Of a DNA stretch of 64,000 nucleotides, positions 25,872-35,162 are shown one piece after another; the stretch's first letter is position 1, and every line of letters begins with the position of its first letter. The translations under genes were made by a program, and so were the position numbers. Origin of the DNA: Burkholderia contaminans (lineage in GTDB: Bacteria; Pseudomonadota; Gammaproteobacteria; Burkholderiales; Burkholderiaceae); the NCBI RefSeq assembly GCF_029633825.1, contig NZ_CP090641.1, forward strand, positions 744,001 to 808,000. The letters run 5' to 3'. Below the pieces are notes generated by a model. It saw only the letters and a program-made list of their open reading frames with translations. It was not told the DNA's origin and ran no database searches.

Positions 25872-26720
25872 TCACGCGGACGTCAGATCGGACGGCAGGC
25901 GCCGCGCGGCGAGGTACGCGAGCTGCGCGCGGTTCTGCACGTTGAAGAGCTTTTCGAGCGAGCGGATGTGGTGACCGACCTTGTGCAGCGACGTGCGCAG
26001 CGCGCTCGCGATCTCCTGGTCGGACAGCCCGTGCACGAGCCGGTCGAGCACCTGCTGCTGCTCGTCGCCGAGCGCGAAGCCGCGCATGCGCGCGATGCGC
26101 GCCTCGAGGAACGGCAGCGCGACGCGATGCACGGCGAGGCTCACCGACAGCGCGCCGCCGATCACGCGATCGTCGATCCAGTCGGTGCCGTGCGTCTCCG
26201 ACGTCACGTTCACCGCGACACGCAGGTCGAGGCGCGGCGCCGACAGGCCGAAGATCACGCCGCTGTTCATCGCGTGCGCGCGCAGATGGCCAGCAAGCGC
26301 CAGCACCTTGCGGTCGCCGCTGCCCTGCGCGGCCGCCTCGATCTCGTCGAGCCGCCACGCGACCGGAAAGCCGCTCTGCCGCACCTGCGCGAACCGCGGG
26401 TCGCTTTCGTAGAGCATGCCTTCGATGAACGGCTGCATGAACGTCGCGGGAGCGAGATCGCGCAACAGGTGCGCGCACAGGATGCGCCGCCCGATCATTT
26501 CATACGCACCGTAACCGAGCGTGCTGAATCCGATTTGCCGCAATCGCGCATGGCATTGCGCGAAATCGACCGGTGCGAAGTCGGATTTACCGGGCGCAAT
26601 TGAGATGCCGGTAAAAAAGTCGCGTTCGATTGCCTGATATTCGCTCGAATAAGCGGCAGCCGCCGTTATATCGGCTTGTGAGAACCATTCGACGCGTGGT
26701 GCGCCGTCAGCATGTGTCAT
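25872..26720 (-). CDS. LuxR-family regulator with autoinducer-binding-like domain
   Basis: A protein of about 282 residues. The N-terminal part resembles an autoinducer-binding domain, with SDPRFAQVRQSGFPVAWRLD corresponding to the D-P and W positions of that family. The last 60 residues are a LuxR helix-turn-helix (LVHGLSDQEIASALRTSLHK, VGHHIRSLEKLFNVQNRAQL). No synthase gene lies nearby, so this is a LuxR solo or uses a distant signal. The start at 26720 is chosen because an upstream ATG (26834) would need AT-rich leader sequence to be coding. It lies 234 bp upstream of sctV on the same strand and may control it. Confidence 0.8.
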   Translation of the reverse strand: MTHADGAPRVEWFSQADITAAAAYSSEYQAIERDFFTGISIAPGKSDFAPVDFAQCHARLRQIGFSTLGYGAYEMIGRRILCAHLLRDLAPATFMQPFIEGMLYESDPRFAQVRQSGFPVAWRLDEIEAAAQGSGDRKVLALAGHLRAHAMNSGVIFGLSAPRLDLRVAVNVTSETHGTDWIDDRVIGGALSVSLAVHRVALPFLEARIARMRGFALGDEQQQVLDRLVHGLSDQEIASALRTSLHKVGHHIRSLEKLFNVQNRAQLAYLAARRLPSDLTSA

Positions 26721-26849
26721 GAGGAGCCCGCCCTTTCCCAATATGTGAAACTGCGCCCCGTCACGATCTGGTCTTTTCTTTATGATTTTCTGGTCGTCGT
26801 TATATGCGTGCGAGTATGGATCTTTCGCCGCCATTCGTATTACGGCATA

Positions 26850-26878
26850 TTACGCAGATACGAGCATTTTTGTACAAT
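26850..26878 (+). promoter_or_regulatory. candidate promoter for the plus-strand LuxR gene
   Basis: TTACGC, a 17-bp spacer and TACAAT, inside the most AT-rich stretch of the neighbourhood (26760-26880), about 125 bp before the likely start at 27004. It was judged by eye against the sigma-70 consensus. Confidence 0.4.
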
Positions 26879-27003
26879 GCCCCCGCGTTTCGTCAGGGAT
26901 GACGATCGGCGCATATCAAAACGATGCTCGATCGCACCGCCGTGAATGCCGTACACGATACGGCCGCCGCCAGGCGATGCGCGTCGATTCCGAGGGATGG
27001 CTC

Positions 27004-27909
27004 ATGTCCGATATTGCATTGCATGAAGAAGCGGTCGCCTCCACCATGTCCCGCCCGTCGCGTGGGTTGAACGCATGCGCGGATGCGCTGCGGGAGCGCG
27101 CCGTGCAGGTCGTCTGGTGCGACGACGTGAAACGCGGCGACGTCGCGCAGCCGCACGCGCCGAAGCTCGGCGTCGCCGATACGCTCGCGCACGCGCAAAG
27201 CACGGCCGAGCGCAACCGGATCGTCACGAGCCTGCTGCATCTGACGGGCTTCTCGACGTTCGCGTACTTCGCGCTCGAATTCGCGCGCGAGCGGGTCGAA
27301 AGCCTGTACCTGCACGAAGCGTTCACACCGGCCACCTATCGCGGCGACTACGTGCGGCACCACCACCACGACATCGATCCGCGCACGCTCGGCGCACGCG
27401 TCTGCAACATGCCGATCGTGTGGGACCTGCAGCAGTTGCGTCGCGAACACCGCGAGCGCGACGACGGCCCGCGCGTGACGCCGGCCGCGCTCGACGGCTT
27501 CCTGCAGACGATGCAGGACGACGGGATGTGCAGCGGCATCATGTATTCGATGGCCGTGCCCGGCACGCGGCTGCATGCGTTCATGAGCTTCACCGCGCCG
27601 CGCCGCACGCGCGAATGGATCACGCCGGCGACGATCGAGCAGGCACTGTCGATCGGGCTGTCGGTGCACAAGTTCGCGTCGCCGCAACTGATCTCCACGT
27701 CGCGCGAGCGCGCTGTGAACGGGCTCACGCCGTTCGAGCAGGAACTGCTGCTCGGCATCGCCGAAGGCGCCTCCGACAAGGAGATCGGCCGGCGCCTCGA
27801 CACGAGCGCACACAACGTCGACTATCACCTGCGCAAGCTGCGCAAGCGCTTCGGCGTCGCGAACCGGATCCAGCTCACGTACCTGACGTCGAAGCTCGAG
27901 CTGATCTGA
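27004..27909 (+). CDS. LuxR-family regulator, paralogue of its divergent neighbour
   Basis: A 301-residue protein built like the divergent regulator at 25872. The N-terminal part carries HHHHDIDPRTLGARVCNMPI then VWDLQ, matching the D-P and W positions of autoinducer-binding domains. The C-terminal helix-turn-helix includes LLGIAEGASDKEIGRRLDTS and AHNVDYHLRKLRKRF. GAGGGA is 7 bp before the ATG at 27004; an in-frame ATG at 26977 is possible. The two genes share a 283-bp AT-rich intergenic region and probably arose by duplication. Role in T3SS control is inferred from location only. Confidence 0.82.
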   Translation: MSDIALHEEAVASTMSRPSRGLNACADALRERAVQVVWCDDVKRGDVAQPHAPKLGVADTLAHAQSTAERNRIVTSLLHLTGFSTFAYFALEFARERVESLYLHEAFTPATYRGDYVRHHHHDIDPRTLGARVCNMPIVWDLQQLRREHRERDDGPRVTPAALDGFLQTMQDDGMCSGIMYSMAVPGTRLHAFMSFTAPRRTREWITPATIEQALSIGLSVHKFASPQLISTSRERAVNGLTPFEQELLLGIAEGASDKEIGRRLDTSAHNVDYHLRKLRKRFGVANRIQLTYLTSKLELI

Positions 27910-27953
27910 CGGCCGCGCAACGCGTGCGGCGTGCCGCAAGCCGACGCGTAAAC

Positions 27954-27984
27954 GCACATGCCGGCCACGGAGGCCGGCATGTGC
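27954..27984. terminator. bidirectional terminator-like hairpin
   Basis: A perfect 13-bp inverted repeat (GCACATGCCGGCC, loop of 5) between the convergent LuxR and NRAMP-like genes, 45 bp after the LuxR stop. There is no long T-run, but position and symmetry favour a two-way terminator. Confidence 0.65.
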
Positions 27985-28036
27985 GGGTTGCGGCGCGGTG
28001 CCGGGTCCGGCGCCGCTTCCTGGAAGACGGCCTGCG

Positions 28037-29683
28037 TTACTTCAGCAGCGTCATCTGCACGACCTTGACGATCACCAGACCGACCGCGATCACGAGATAG
28101 CCGCGCAGCACGGCCATCCACACGCGCGTCGTCAGCGTCATCTTCTGCGGCTCGAGCGTCTCGAGCGGCGGCATGCGCCACGTGTCGCGTTGCGAACGGT
28201 CGACGCCCGGTTCGACGACGCGCTTGTTGCGGCGGATCAGCACCGTCGCGAGATAGCCGACGATCGCCAACACGCTGCCGCCCACCAGCACGTCGAGGAT
28301 CGCTTCACCGCTGATGTCCGGGTACATCACCGATGCGGTCAGGATGATCGACAGCATCACGAGCACCCAGATCACCGCGCCCGTGAACACGTTGAGCTTC
28401 GTCGAGTTGATCCACGGGCCGAGCACCTGCTTGTCGTTGCAGAGCAGCAGCAGGAACACGGTCGCGCTCGGCAGCAGCACGCCGGCGAGCGTCTGCACGG
28501 CTTCCGTCAGCAGGCCCAGCGGGCTGCCCGGGATCAGCACCAGCGCCGCGGCGGCCGCGACGATGCCGAAGTAGACGAGATAGAAGCCCTTCGCGTCCGA
28601 CACGTTGCGGTGCAGCGAGTGACGGATCTTGAACACGTCGCCGATCGCATAGGCGGTCGACAGCGATACGGCCGCCGCGCCGATGATGCACGCGTCGAGC
28701 AGCGCCACCGCGAACAGCGTTGCGCTCGTGCGGCCCGAATACTTCTCGAGGCCCGCGATCACGCCGCCGGCATCGGTGAAGTTGCCGAACTCCGGATGGC
28801 CCGAGAACAGCTGGGCCGAGAACGCGATCATCGCGACCGCACCCACCAGCACGAAGGCGATGCCGATCCACAGATCCGCCTTTTCATACTTCATGAAGCG
28901 CGGCGTGATGCGCTTGTCGATCACGTAGCTCTGCTGGAAGAACAGCTGCCACGGCGCAACGGTCGTACCGACGATGCCGATCACGAGCAGCATCACGTCC
29001 GACAGTTTCGAATGCGCGGGCCAGTTCGGAATGAAGAAATCGCGCGTGACCTGCGCCACCGGCGGATGGATCGCCACGAGCACCGGCACGAGCAGCAGGC
29101 TCAGCAGGCACAACCCGATCGCAAACCGCTCGAAGCGCCTGAAGTCGCCGGTACTCACCGCGGCCATGGTCAGCGCCGCGGCCACGCACACGCCGGCCAC
29201 CTTCGGCAGCCCGAAGAAATCGAGAACGAACGTGATGCCGATGAACTCGGTGACGATCGTGAGCGCATTGAGCAGGAACAGGTCGATCACGCTGAACGCG
29301 CCCCAGAACTTGCCGAAGCGTTCGAAGATCAGGCGTGCGTGGCCGACGCCCGTGACCGCGCCGAGGCGCAGCACCATTTCCTGGTTCACGTACAGCACGG
29401 GCACGAGCAGCAGCAGCGTCCACAGCAGCGTCGTGCCGTAGTTCTGGCCGGCCTGCGTGTAGGTGCCGAATGCGCCGGCGTCGTTGTCGCCGACCATCAC
29501 GATGAGGCCCGGGCCGATGATGGCGAGCAGCGTGCGCAGACGCGCCCACCAGGTGCTGCGTGCACCGGTATCGTGACGCGCGATCGTGCCGAGCGCGCCG
29601 CGGATGTCGCCCAGGTGGGCTTCGTCGAGCACGGCGCTGCGTTCGGCGGCGATCGGTGGAGAAACGTTGGATGGCGTGGACAT
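28037..29683 (-). CDS. NRAMP-like divalent metal transporter with non-canonical site motifs
   Basis: A 548-residue inner-membrane protein with about eleven hydrophobic helices and a polar N-terminus of 45 residues. Overall order and the GPGLIVMVGDNDAGAFGTYT segment identify the NRAMP/SLC11 family. The usual first-helix DPGN reads DNDAG here, and the sixth-helix MPH region reads TVAPWQLFFQQ. The family takes up Mn2+ or Fe2+ with protons; relatives that lack the methionine can prefer other ions such as Mg2+, so the substrate is open. Two tiny ORFs precede it on the same strand (29803-30109), suggesting leader-based control. Confidence 0.85.
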   Translation of the reverse strand: MSTPSNVSPPIAAERSAVLDEAHLGDIRGALGTIARHDTGARSTWWARLRTLLAIIGPGLIVMVGDNDAGAFGTYTQAGQNYGTTLLWTLLLLVPVLYVNQEMVLRLGAVTGVGHARLIFERFGKFWGAFSVIDLFLLNALTIVTEFIGITFVLDFFGLPKVAGVCVAAALTMAAVSTGDFRRFERFAIGLCLLSLLLVPVLVAIHPPVAQVTRDFFIPNWPAHSKLSDVMLLVIGIVGTTVAPWQLFFQQSYVIDKRITPRFMKYEKADLWIGIAFVLVGAVAMIAFSAQLFSGHPEFGNFTDAGGVIAGLEKYSGRTSATLFAVALLDACIIGAAAVSLSTAYAIGDVFKIRHSLHRNVSDAKGFYLVYFGIVAAAAALVLIPGSPLGLLTEAVQTLAGVLLPSATVFLLLLCNDKQVLGPWINSTKLNVFTGAVIWVLVMLSIILTASVMYPDISGEAILDVLVGGSVLAIVGYLATVLIRRNKRVVEPGVDRSQRDTWRMPPLETLEPQKMTLTTRVWMAVLRGYLVIAVGLVIVKVVQMTLLK

Positions 29684-29802
29684 GATTTATTCCGTACGGC
29701 TAAGGGTTATCTGAAGAGCGTGTGACCTTGGAATGCGCGCGGAGCAGCCGCTCGATGGCGGCCGCGCGTGCGCATGCCGAGGCGCGCTCGGTGCTTCCTG
29801 CT

Positions 29803-29940
29803 TCAGTGGATCAACGATTTCAGCTGGTTCAACAGGCGGGTGAACACGCGCGGACGGGCGTCGAGGTTCAGCATCGCGTCGTAGTGGTTACGCGATTCCG
29901 TGACGTGCGGGAGATTCGACAGCAGAAGGCCGAAGTTCAT
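29803..29940 (-). CDS. 45-residue leader ORF upstream of the NRAMP-like gene
   Basis: This encodes a protein from MNFGLLLSNLPHVTESRNHY to KSLIH, with GGAG 7 bp before the ATG. Its composition (Leu, Asn, His, Arg; no Arg/Pro noise) is unlike random frames in this GC-rich DNA. It ends 119 bp before the transporter start, and that gap can fold into a GC stem (GCGCGGCCGC pairing with GCGG and CCGCGC). It may be a leader peptide whose translation affects the transporter, or a small partner protein. No family was recognised. Confidence 0.5.
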   Translation of the reverse strand: MNFGLLLSNLPHVTESRNHYDAMLNLDARPRVFTRLLNQLKSLIH

Positions 29941-30022
29941 GGTCTGGCTCCGTGCGGCGACGGCAGGCGTGCCGGCCGCGTTTGGGTGCGGGGCCAGTCC
30001 GGGGCCTGAACGACGTGTCAGG

Positions 30023-30109
30023 CTAATGCGCCGGATTGTCCCTGCGACCCGGGTTCAAAAGGGTCTGTGTATGCAACGGGCATAAGGGACAACTGTCACT
30101 GTCGTTCAT
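30023..30109 (-). CDS. 28-residue Cys-containing leader ORF
   Basis: This encodes MNDSDSCPLCPLHTQTLLNP followed by GRRDNPAH. AGGAG stands 6 bp before the ATG. The CPLCPLH cluster could bind a metal ion, which would fit a sensor leader of a metal transporter. It lies 82 bp upstream of the 45-residue ORF on the same strand. The function is inference; the good ribosome site is the main support. Confidence 0.45.
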   Translation of the reverse strand: MNDSDSCPLCPLHTQTLLNPGRRDNPAH

Positions 30110-30699
30110 GGCGGCTCCTGTGCGGTGTTCCGGAGAACACGGTTGACCGCCGTCAGGCCTGCGGGCCGGGATTCGCGACGCAGGAAAAAGCGTGCGCGAA
30201 CGCGGCCGCCTGCCAGGCGGCGGTGAAACCGGCGGGCGCATGCGAAAACGCATCACGCTAACCGGCGCGATTCAGGGTGCACGTAGGGAGTTACTGCGGA
30301 ATACTGCTGCGCGCACCGTTTGCCTGGGAGACAAACGGCGGCTTCGATGAGGCGCGGACGTCGGTCGCTCAGGCGGAAATTTCGTTCGAAGATCGACTAC
30401 TGCAGGCGTCCAAGGCGGCGGCCCCAAGAGTGAAGATGGCGGATTCTATGGACGGCCCGAAAGTGAAGTCAACCCCTCGAAACCCCATTTCTCGAAATAA
30501 TTTTCGCGTGTCGCGGCACTGAAAGAATTGCCCTTGAAAACAAGCGGCGCAACCTTTCAGGGCGCGCCGTGGGGGCGACGGTCGATGCGTATGAACAACG
30601 GGGCGGCGCCTCCCCTCGTGTGCATTCGTTGCCCGTCCCACTCGGTCACGAGCCGCCGAGGCGTCCGCGCAACGTGCGCCATTTTTATGCGTTTTTTAC
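30110..30699. other. non-coding stretch between divergent units
   Basis: I see no convincing gene here. Frames are short and Arg/Pro-rich. The stretch should hold the promoter of the NRAMP leader transcript (minus) and upstream control of the porin unit (plus). A 7-bp hairpin CCGTTTG/CAAACGG lies at 30316-30338. Confidence 0.5.
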
Positions 30700-30729
30700 T
30701 TGCGCCGCAGCAAACGACGCGAATACAAT
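30700..30729 (+). promoter_or_regulatory. sigma-70-like promoter of the leader/porin unit
   Basis: TTGCGC (30700-30705), an 18-bp spacer and TACAAT (30724-30729), preceded by a T-rich stretch. It lies 30 bp upstream of a GTG-started mini-ORF. Confidence 0.5.
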
Positions 30730-30758
30730 CCGCCGCAATTCATCAAGGGAGTCCCTCC

Positions 30759-30821
30759 GTGGACACATGCTCTAGTTGCAGTTCGATGCCGGTCCAGGCC
30801 GGCCAAGCCATCGCGAGATAG
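30759..30821 (+). CDS. 20-residue leader peptide candidate
   Basis: A GTG start preceded by GGGAG encodes a 20-residue peptide beginning MDTCSSCSSMPV and ending just before a TAG at 30819. It sits about 30 bp after a good promoter and upstream of a small membrane protein and the OprB porin. Like the leader in front of the NRAMP-like gene it carries a Cys-x-x-Cys pair. A regulatory uORF is the simplest reading, but there is no proof it is translated. Confidence 0.35.
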   Translation: MDTCSSCSSMPVQAGQAIAR

Positions 30822-31008
30822 CAGCCAGACGCATGTCTTTCGCCGCTAACTCGCATTCGTCGGGTTAGCGCGCTTCCTCCCGGGCCGGTCATCGCCGGTT
30901 CGTCCGTTGCACGCTCCGTTACGTTCCACCCTCCGATCGCAGGCCGCGTCATGCGCCCGCGCTCGACCACGTCGTCCGGCCCGAGCCGGACACGACGGAG
31001 GCAGCGTC

Positions 31009-31278
31009 ATGTTTTTTCAATCGTTCGCGGTCAGACTCAAGCGCATCGTGCATGTCGCATGCGACCGCTCATTCGTCTCCGGCCTGTCGCCGCTCGCCCA
31101 CGCGTTCAGCAACTGGCGCGGCACGGCGCTCGCCCATGTGCCGGCGGCGCCCCGCCCGCTCGACTGCCTGCTGGTCGCCGTGATGGCCGCCGCGGTCGCC
31201 CTCGTCGCGCTGCTGTGCTCGGCCGCGCCGCGCCTCGGCTTCGCACAGGTGGGGCGCGTCGGCGGCTGGCTGCCGTAA
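31009..31278 (+). CDS. small single-pass membrane protein
   Basis: An 89-residue protein starting MFFQSFAVRLKRIVHVACDR. GGAGG lies 7 bp before the ATG. One strong membrane helix is near LLVAVMAAAVALVALLCSAA, followed by a short polar tail. No known family was recognised. It lies 117 bp upstream of the OprB gene on the same strand and may be co-transcribed. Confidence 0.55.
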   Translation: MFFQSFAVRLKRIVHVACDRSFVSGLSPLAHAFSNWRGTALAHVPAAPRPLDCLLVAVMAAAVALVALLCSAAPRLGFAQVGRVGGWLP

Positions 31279-31395
31279 GCCCCCGTCGCGCGGCAGTGCC
31301 ACGCGCCGGTGCCGCCGCGCGACCGTCTCGCCACATTTCCCACATCACGTTTTCGTTTCGTCAGCTTAACTAATCAAACCGTCAACGGAACCCAC

Positions 31396-32883
31396 ATGAA
31401 GAACTACCTCGAACCCGTCCCGCGCAAGCTCCGCCTCAACGCGCTCGCCGCGCTCATGCTGTCGCTCGCCGCCGCGCCCGCGTTCGCGCAAGCGTCGTCG
31501 CCGGCCGCGGCCGAACCGGCGGCCGGCGCCAGCGACGCCGCCGCTCCCGCACAACAGGCCGCCGATGCTGCCGCGCCCGCTCCCACCGGCTTCTGGGAGC
31601 GCTCGAACCTGCTCGGCAACATGGGCGGCCTGCGCGACGTGCTCGGCGATCACGGCATCACGCTGAGCCTGCAGGAAACCAGCGAGTACCTGTACAACAC
31701 GTCGGGCGGCACGAATCGCGGCGGCGCGTACCAGGGGCTCACGCAATTCGGTTTCAACGTCGACACGGGCAAGGCGGTCGGGCTGCCGGGCGGCACGTTC
31801 AACGTGTCGGCGCTGCAGATTCACGGCACCAACCTCACGCAGCGCAATCTGCAGACGCTGCAGACCGCGACCGGCATCGAGGCGAATTCGACCACGCGCC
31901 TGTGGGAGCTCTGGTACCAGCAGTCGCTGCTCGACGGCAAGGTCGACGTGAAGGTCGGCCAGCAAAGCGTCGACCAGGAATTCATGGTGAGCCAGAACGC
32001 GGCGACGTTCATGAACGCCACGTTTGGCTGGCCCGTGCTGCCGTCGACCGACCTGCCCGCTGGCGGCCCCGCGTATCCGCTGTCGTCGCTCGGCGTGCGG
32101 CTGCGCGTGAAGCCGGCCGATGCGTGGACCGCGATGGTCGGCGTGTTCGACGGCAATCCGGCCGGCCGCACCGACGGCGATGCGCAGGTGCTGAACGCGC
32201 ACGGCACCAACTTCAACCTGCGCAGCGGCGCATACGTGATCGGCGAAGTGCAGTACGCGCTGAACGCGCCGCCCGCCGATCCGAAGGCGCCGCAGCCGGT
32301 TGGCCTGCCGGGCACGTACAAGCTCGGCTTCTGGTATCAGTCGCAGCATGCGAACGATCCGCGCTACGGCACCGACGGCCTGTCGCTCGCGAATCCGGAA
32401 AGCAACGGCATTGCCGCCACCCATCGCGGCAACTACGGGTTCTACGCAGTCGCGGACCAGATGGTGTGGCGGCCGTCGGCCGACAGCCCGCGCTCGGTCA
32501 ACGTGTTCGCGCGCGTGATGGGCGCGCCGGGCGATCGCAACATCGTCGATTTCGCGGCCAATGCCGGCGTGACGCTGAAGGCGCCGTTCAAGGGGCGCGA
32601 CAACGACGTCGCGGGCATCGCGGTCGGCTACGCGAAAGTCGGCTCGCACGCGCGCGGCCTCGACGGCGACACCGGCGTCTACACGACGCCCGGCTACCCG
32701 GTGCGCCGCGCGGAGACGGTCGTCGAAGCGACCTACCAGTACCAGGTCACGCCGTGGTGGCAACTGCAGGCCGACCTGCAGCACTTCTTCCGCCCGGGCG
32801 GCGGCATCCCGAACCCGAACGCGGCCGGTGCGCGCATCGGCGACGAAACGGTGGTCGGCGTGCGCACGACGATCACGTTCTGA
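31396..32883 (+). CDS. oprB: OprB-family carbohydrate-selective porin
   Basis: A 495-residue protein with a Sec signal peptide cleaved after AAPAFAQ, then a 50-residue Ala/Pro linker and an OprB beta-barrel (GFWERSNLLGNMGGLRDVL ... HGITLSLQETSEYLYN) ending in phenylalanine, as outer-membrane barrels do. The family takes up glucose and other sugars. GGAA lies a few bases before the ATG. It is followed, in the opposite direction, by trehalase, which may provide glucose in the periplasm for such a porin route. Confidence 0.88.
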   Translation: MKNYLEPVPRKLRLNALAALMLSLAAAPAFAQASSPAAAEPAAGASDAAAPAQQAADAAAPAPTGFWERSNLLGNMGGLRDVLGDHGITLSLQETSEYLYNTSGGTNRGGAYQGLTQFGFNVDTGKAVGLPGGTFNVSALQIHGTNLTQRNLQTLQTATGIEANSTTRLWELWYQQSLLDGKVDVKVGQQSVDQEFMVSQNAATFMNATFGWPVLPSTDLPAGGPAYPLSSLGVRLRVKPADAWTAMVGVFDGNPAGRTDGDAQVLNAHGTNFNLRSGAYVIGEVQYALNAPPADPKAPQPVGLPGTYKLGFWYQSQHANDPRYGTDGLSLANPESNGIAATHRGNYGFYAVADQMVWRPSADSPRSVNVFARVMGAPGDRNIVDFAANAGVTLKAPFKGRDNDVAGIAVGYAKVGSHARGLDGDTGVYTTPGYPVRRAETVVEATYQYQVTPWWQLQADLQHFFRPGGGIPNPNAAGARIGDETVVGVRTTITF

Positions 32884-32980
32884 AGCACGGCCTGAAGCAA
32901 ACACGGGCCGGACGGCCGCTTGCGCGACCGGCCGGCCCGTGGGTTCTCTTGCAACACCAGCGCGCGGCCCGCGCCGCGCG

Positions 32981-34720
32981 TCACTCGCCGTACAGCCCGA
33001 GCAGTTTCAGCGTGACGCCGTTGGTCCAGCCGAAGCCGTCCTGCAACGGATACTCGCCTCCCCCGCCGCCGCCCGTGCCGGCGCCTTCGACCACGTACTT
33101 CTCGACGAGCTTGCCTTCGGTCGCATACACGTGCTTCACGTCGGACAGGAAACGCGTGCCGATGTCCTTCGCGAGCGCCGGTTCGCCATAGCGGCGCAGC
33201 CCGTCGATTGCGATCCACTGCAACGGCGCCCAGCCGTTCGGCGCATCCCACTGCTGCCCGGTGTTCTCGGTGGTCGTCGCGAGGCCACCCGGCTGCAGCA
33301 GCGTCTTGCGCACCTCGCGCGCGGTCGCCTTCGCGCGCTCGGGCCACGCCACGCCCGCGAACAGCGGATACAGCGCAGCGGCCGTCACGGCGTCGCGCGG
33401 CTTGCGCAGTTGCCAGTCGTAGTCGCCGTAGTAGCCTTTTCGATTCCACAGATAGCGGTTGATCGCGGCCGCGCGCCGCGCCGCGCGCGCGGAAAAATCG
33501 GTCACGCACGCAACGTCGCGCGTGACCGCACAGCCCTTCACGATCGTCGTCTCGAGATGGAACATCAGGCTGTTCAGGTCGACCGGCACGATCGACGTCG
33601 TGCGGATCGTCGCGAGCGTCTTGCCGTCGCCGAACCAGCGCGAACTGTAGTCCCAGCCGCTTTCGGCGCCCGCACGCAGGTCGCGATAGACCTCGTTCGC
33701 CGGACGCCCCGGCACCGACTTCGCGGTCGTCACGTCCTCGAGATACGACTCGTCGCGCGGCGTATCGCTCGCGTCCCAGTAGCGGTTCAGCACCGCGCCG
33801 TCGGGCATCGCGACTACATTGCGCGTGGCCTGCCCGCGCGGCGTCGTGGCTTCGCCCTGCATCCAGTACGCATGCTCCTTGCGCAGCTCCGGCAGGTATT
33901 TCTGGTAGACCTTGTCGCCTTCGGCCTGCGCGGCGAGCGTGACCATGTACGCGAAGAACGGCGGCTGCGAGCGGCTCGCGTAGTACGTGCGGTTGCCGTT
34001 CGGGATGTGCCCGATCGTATCGATCAGGTGGGCGAAGTTGTCGAGCATGTCGTCGACGAGATCCTCGCGGCCCGACACCTGCAACCCGAGCATCGTGAAA
34101 TAGGTATCCCAGTAGTAGCCTTCGCGGAAACGGCCGCCGGGCACGACATACGGTTTCGGCAGCGGGATCAGCGAGCTGTACGGCGGCACCGTCGTGCTCG
34201 TGCGCGTGAGCTGCGGCCACAGCCAGTCGATGTGCTGGCGCAGCGTCTGGTTCGGCGGGGGCGTCACGCCGCCTTCCGGCGGCGGCGTGAAATGCTGCGC
34301 GACGAACGCCTTCAGCGAGAAGCCCGGCTGCGATTTCTGTTGCTGATACAACTGCACGATCGTCGCGGGATCGCTATCGGGCGTCGCGTCGACGAAGGTC
34401 TTCTGGTCGGGATAGATCTGCGCGGTCTGCACCGCGACGAACAGGTCGCCGTAGAGCTGGCTCGGCGGCGGCAGCAGCGTGCCCGATGCGGCGGTGGCAA
34501 TTGCAGCTGTTGCCGGCGGTGGCGACTGGGCAGCGGCCTGGTTCGCGTTGTCGGCCTGCGCGGCGCAGCCGGCAACGGCGAGATAGGCGACGGCCAGTGC
34601 GGCGGCCCAGCGAAGCCGCGGCGTGGGCGGCGCGGGTGGCGGTGCGAGTCGGGCTGCGGAACGACTTGAGAAGCGACTCGAGATGCGCGATGCGATCGAT
34701 GCGACACGACGTGACGTCAT
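32981..34720 (-). CDS. treA: trehalase, GH37 family, predicted lipoprotein
   Basis: A 579-residue protein with both GH37 signatures: [15 protein letters not shown] and [15 protein letters not shown]. The catalytic acid should be the Asp in the SGWDYSSRW region and the base a Glu near the C-terminus. It splits trehalose into two glucose units. The N-terminus is Arg/Ser-rich, followed by a hydrophobic stretch ending VAGC, a lipobox, so the enzyme is probably lipid-anchored in the envelope rather than freely periplasmic. AGGAGGGG stands 7 bp before the ATG at 34720. A Gly run ([10 protein letters not shown]) near the C-terminus is usual in TreA. Confidence 0.92.
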   Translation of the reverse strand: MTSRRVASIASRISSRFSSRSAARLAPPPAPPTPRLRWAAALAVAYLAVAGCAAQADNANQAAAQSPPPATAAIATAASGTLLPPPSQLYGDLFVAVQTAQIYPDQKTFVDATPDSDPATIVQLYQQQKSQPGFSLKAFVAQHFTPPPEGGVTPPPNQTLRQHIDWLWPQLTRTSTTVPPYSSLIPLPKPYVVPGGRFREGYYWDTYFTMLGLQVSGREDLVDDMLDNFAHLIDTIGHIPNGNRTYYASRSQPPFFAYMVTLAAQAEGDKVYQKYLPELRKEHAYWMQGEATTPRGQATRNVVAMPDGAVLNRYWDASDTPRDESYLEDVTTAKSVPGRPANEVYRDLRAGAESGWDYSSRWFGDGKTLATIRTTSIVPVDLNSLMFHLETTIVKGCAVTRDVACVTDFSARAARRAAAINRYLWNRKGYYGDYDWQLRKPRDAVTAAALYPLFAGVAWPERAKATAREVRKTLLQPGGLATTTENTGQQWDAPNGWAPLQWIAIDGLRRYGEPALAKDIGTRFLSDVKHVYATEGKLVEKYVVEGAGTGGGGGGEYPLQDGFGWTNGVTLKLLGLYGE

Positions 34721-35162
34721 GACGTGTCCCCTCCTTTCGATGGTGAGTGGGTCGGCACGAGGTCTCGTTCGCGCGCGCGCTCGTCTCGATGGCCTTCGAT
34801 CGATGCGCGTCGTTTTGTGGTGCGAGTGGGCCCGACTTTCGCACGAAACGTGCACATCAAGCAAGTTTCGATTCGGGCGCCTCGCGCAGAAAACCGCGCC
34901 TGACTCGCCACGCGTGCGTAGCGGGCGCATCCGCATCGGTCTCGCCGGACGCCCCGCTGCATCGACGCACCCTTTCACGATCGCGAGCAGAGCATGCGCG
35001 ACGACGTCGGGCGCGGCGCATCGCACGGCCCGAGCCCGACCCTGAACCCGTGCAGCAGCGACGCGCAGTCGTTCTTTCCACGCCGCCGCCAGGCAGGACG
35101 ACTGTTGCAACATGCGGAACAACTGTTGTCGTACGTGACTCAACGGTCACATTGTGGGCATA
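34721..35162. other. intergenic region between treA and the MFS gene
   Basis: About 440 bp without a credible gene, holding the divergent promoters of both neighbours. I found no clear consensus boxes or long palindrome. Confidence 0.5.

Noticed and set aside
30369..30641. 90-residue minus-strand frame in the gap before oprB
   Set aside because: No ribosome site, mixed composition and no recognisable domain. The region reads as control DNA.
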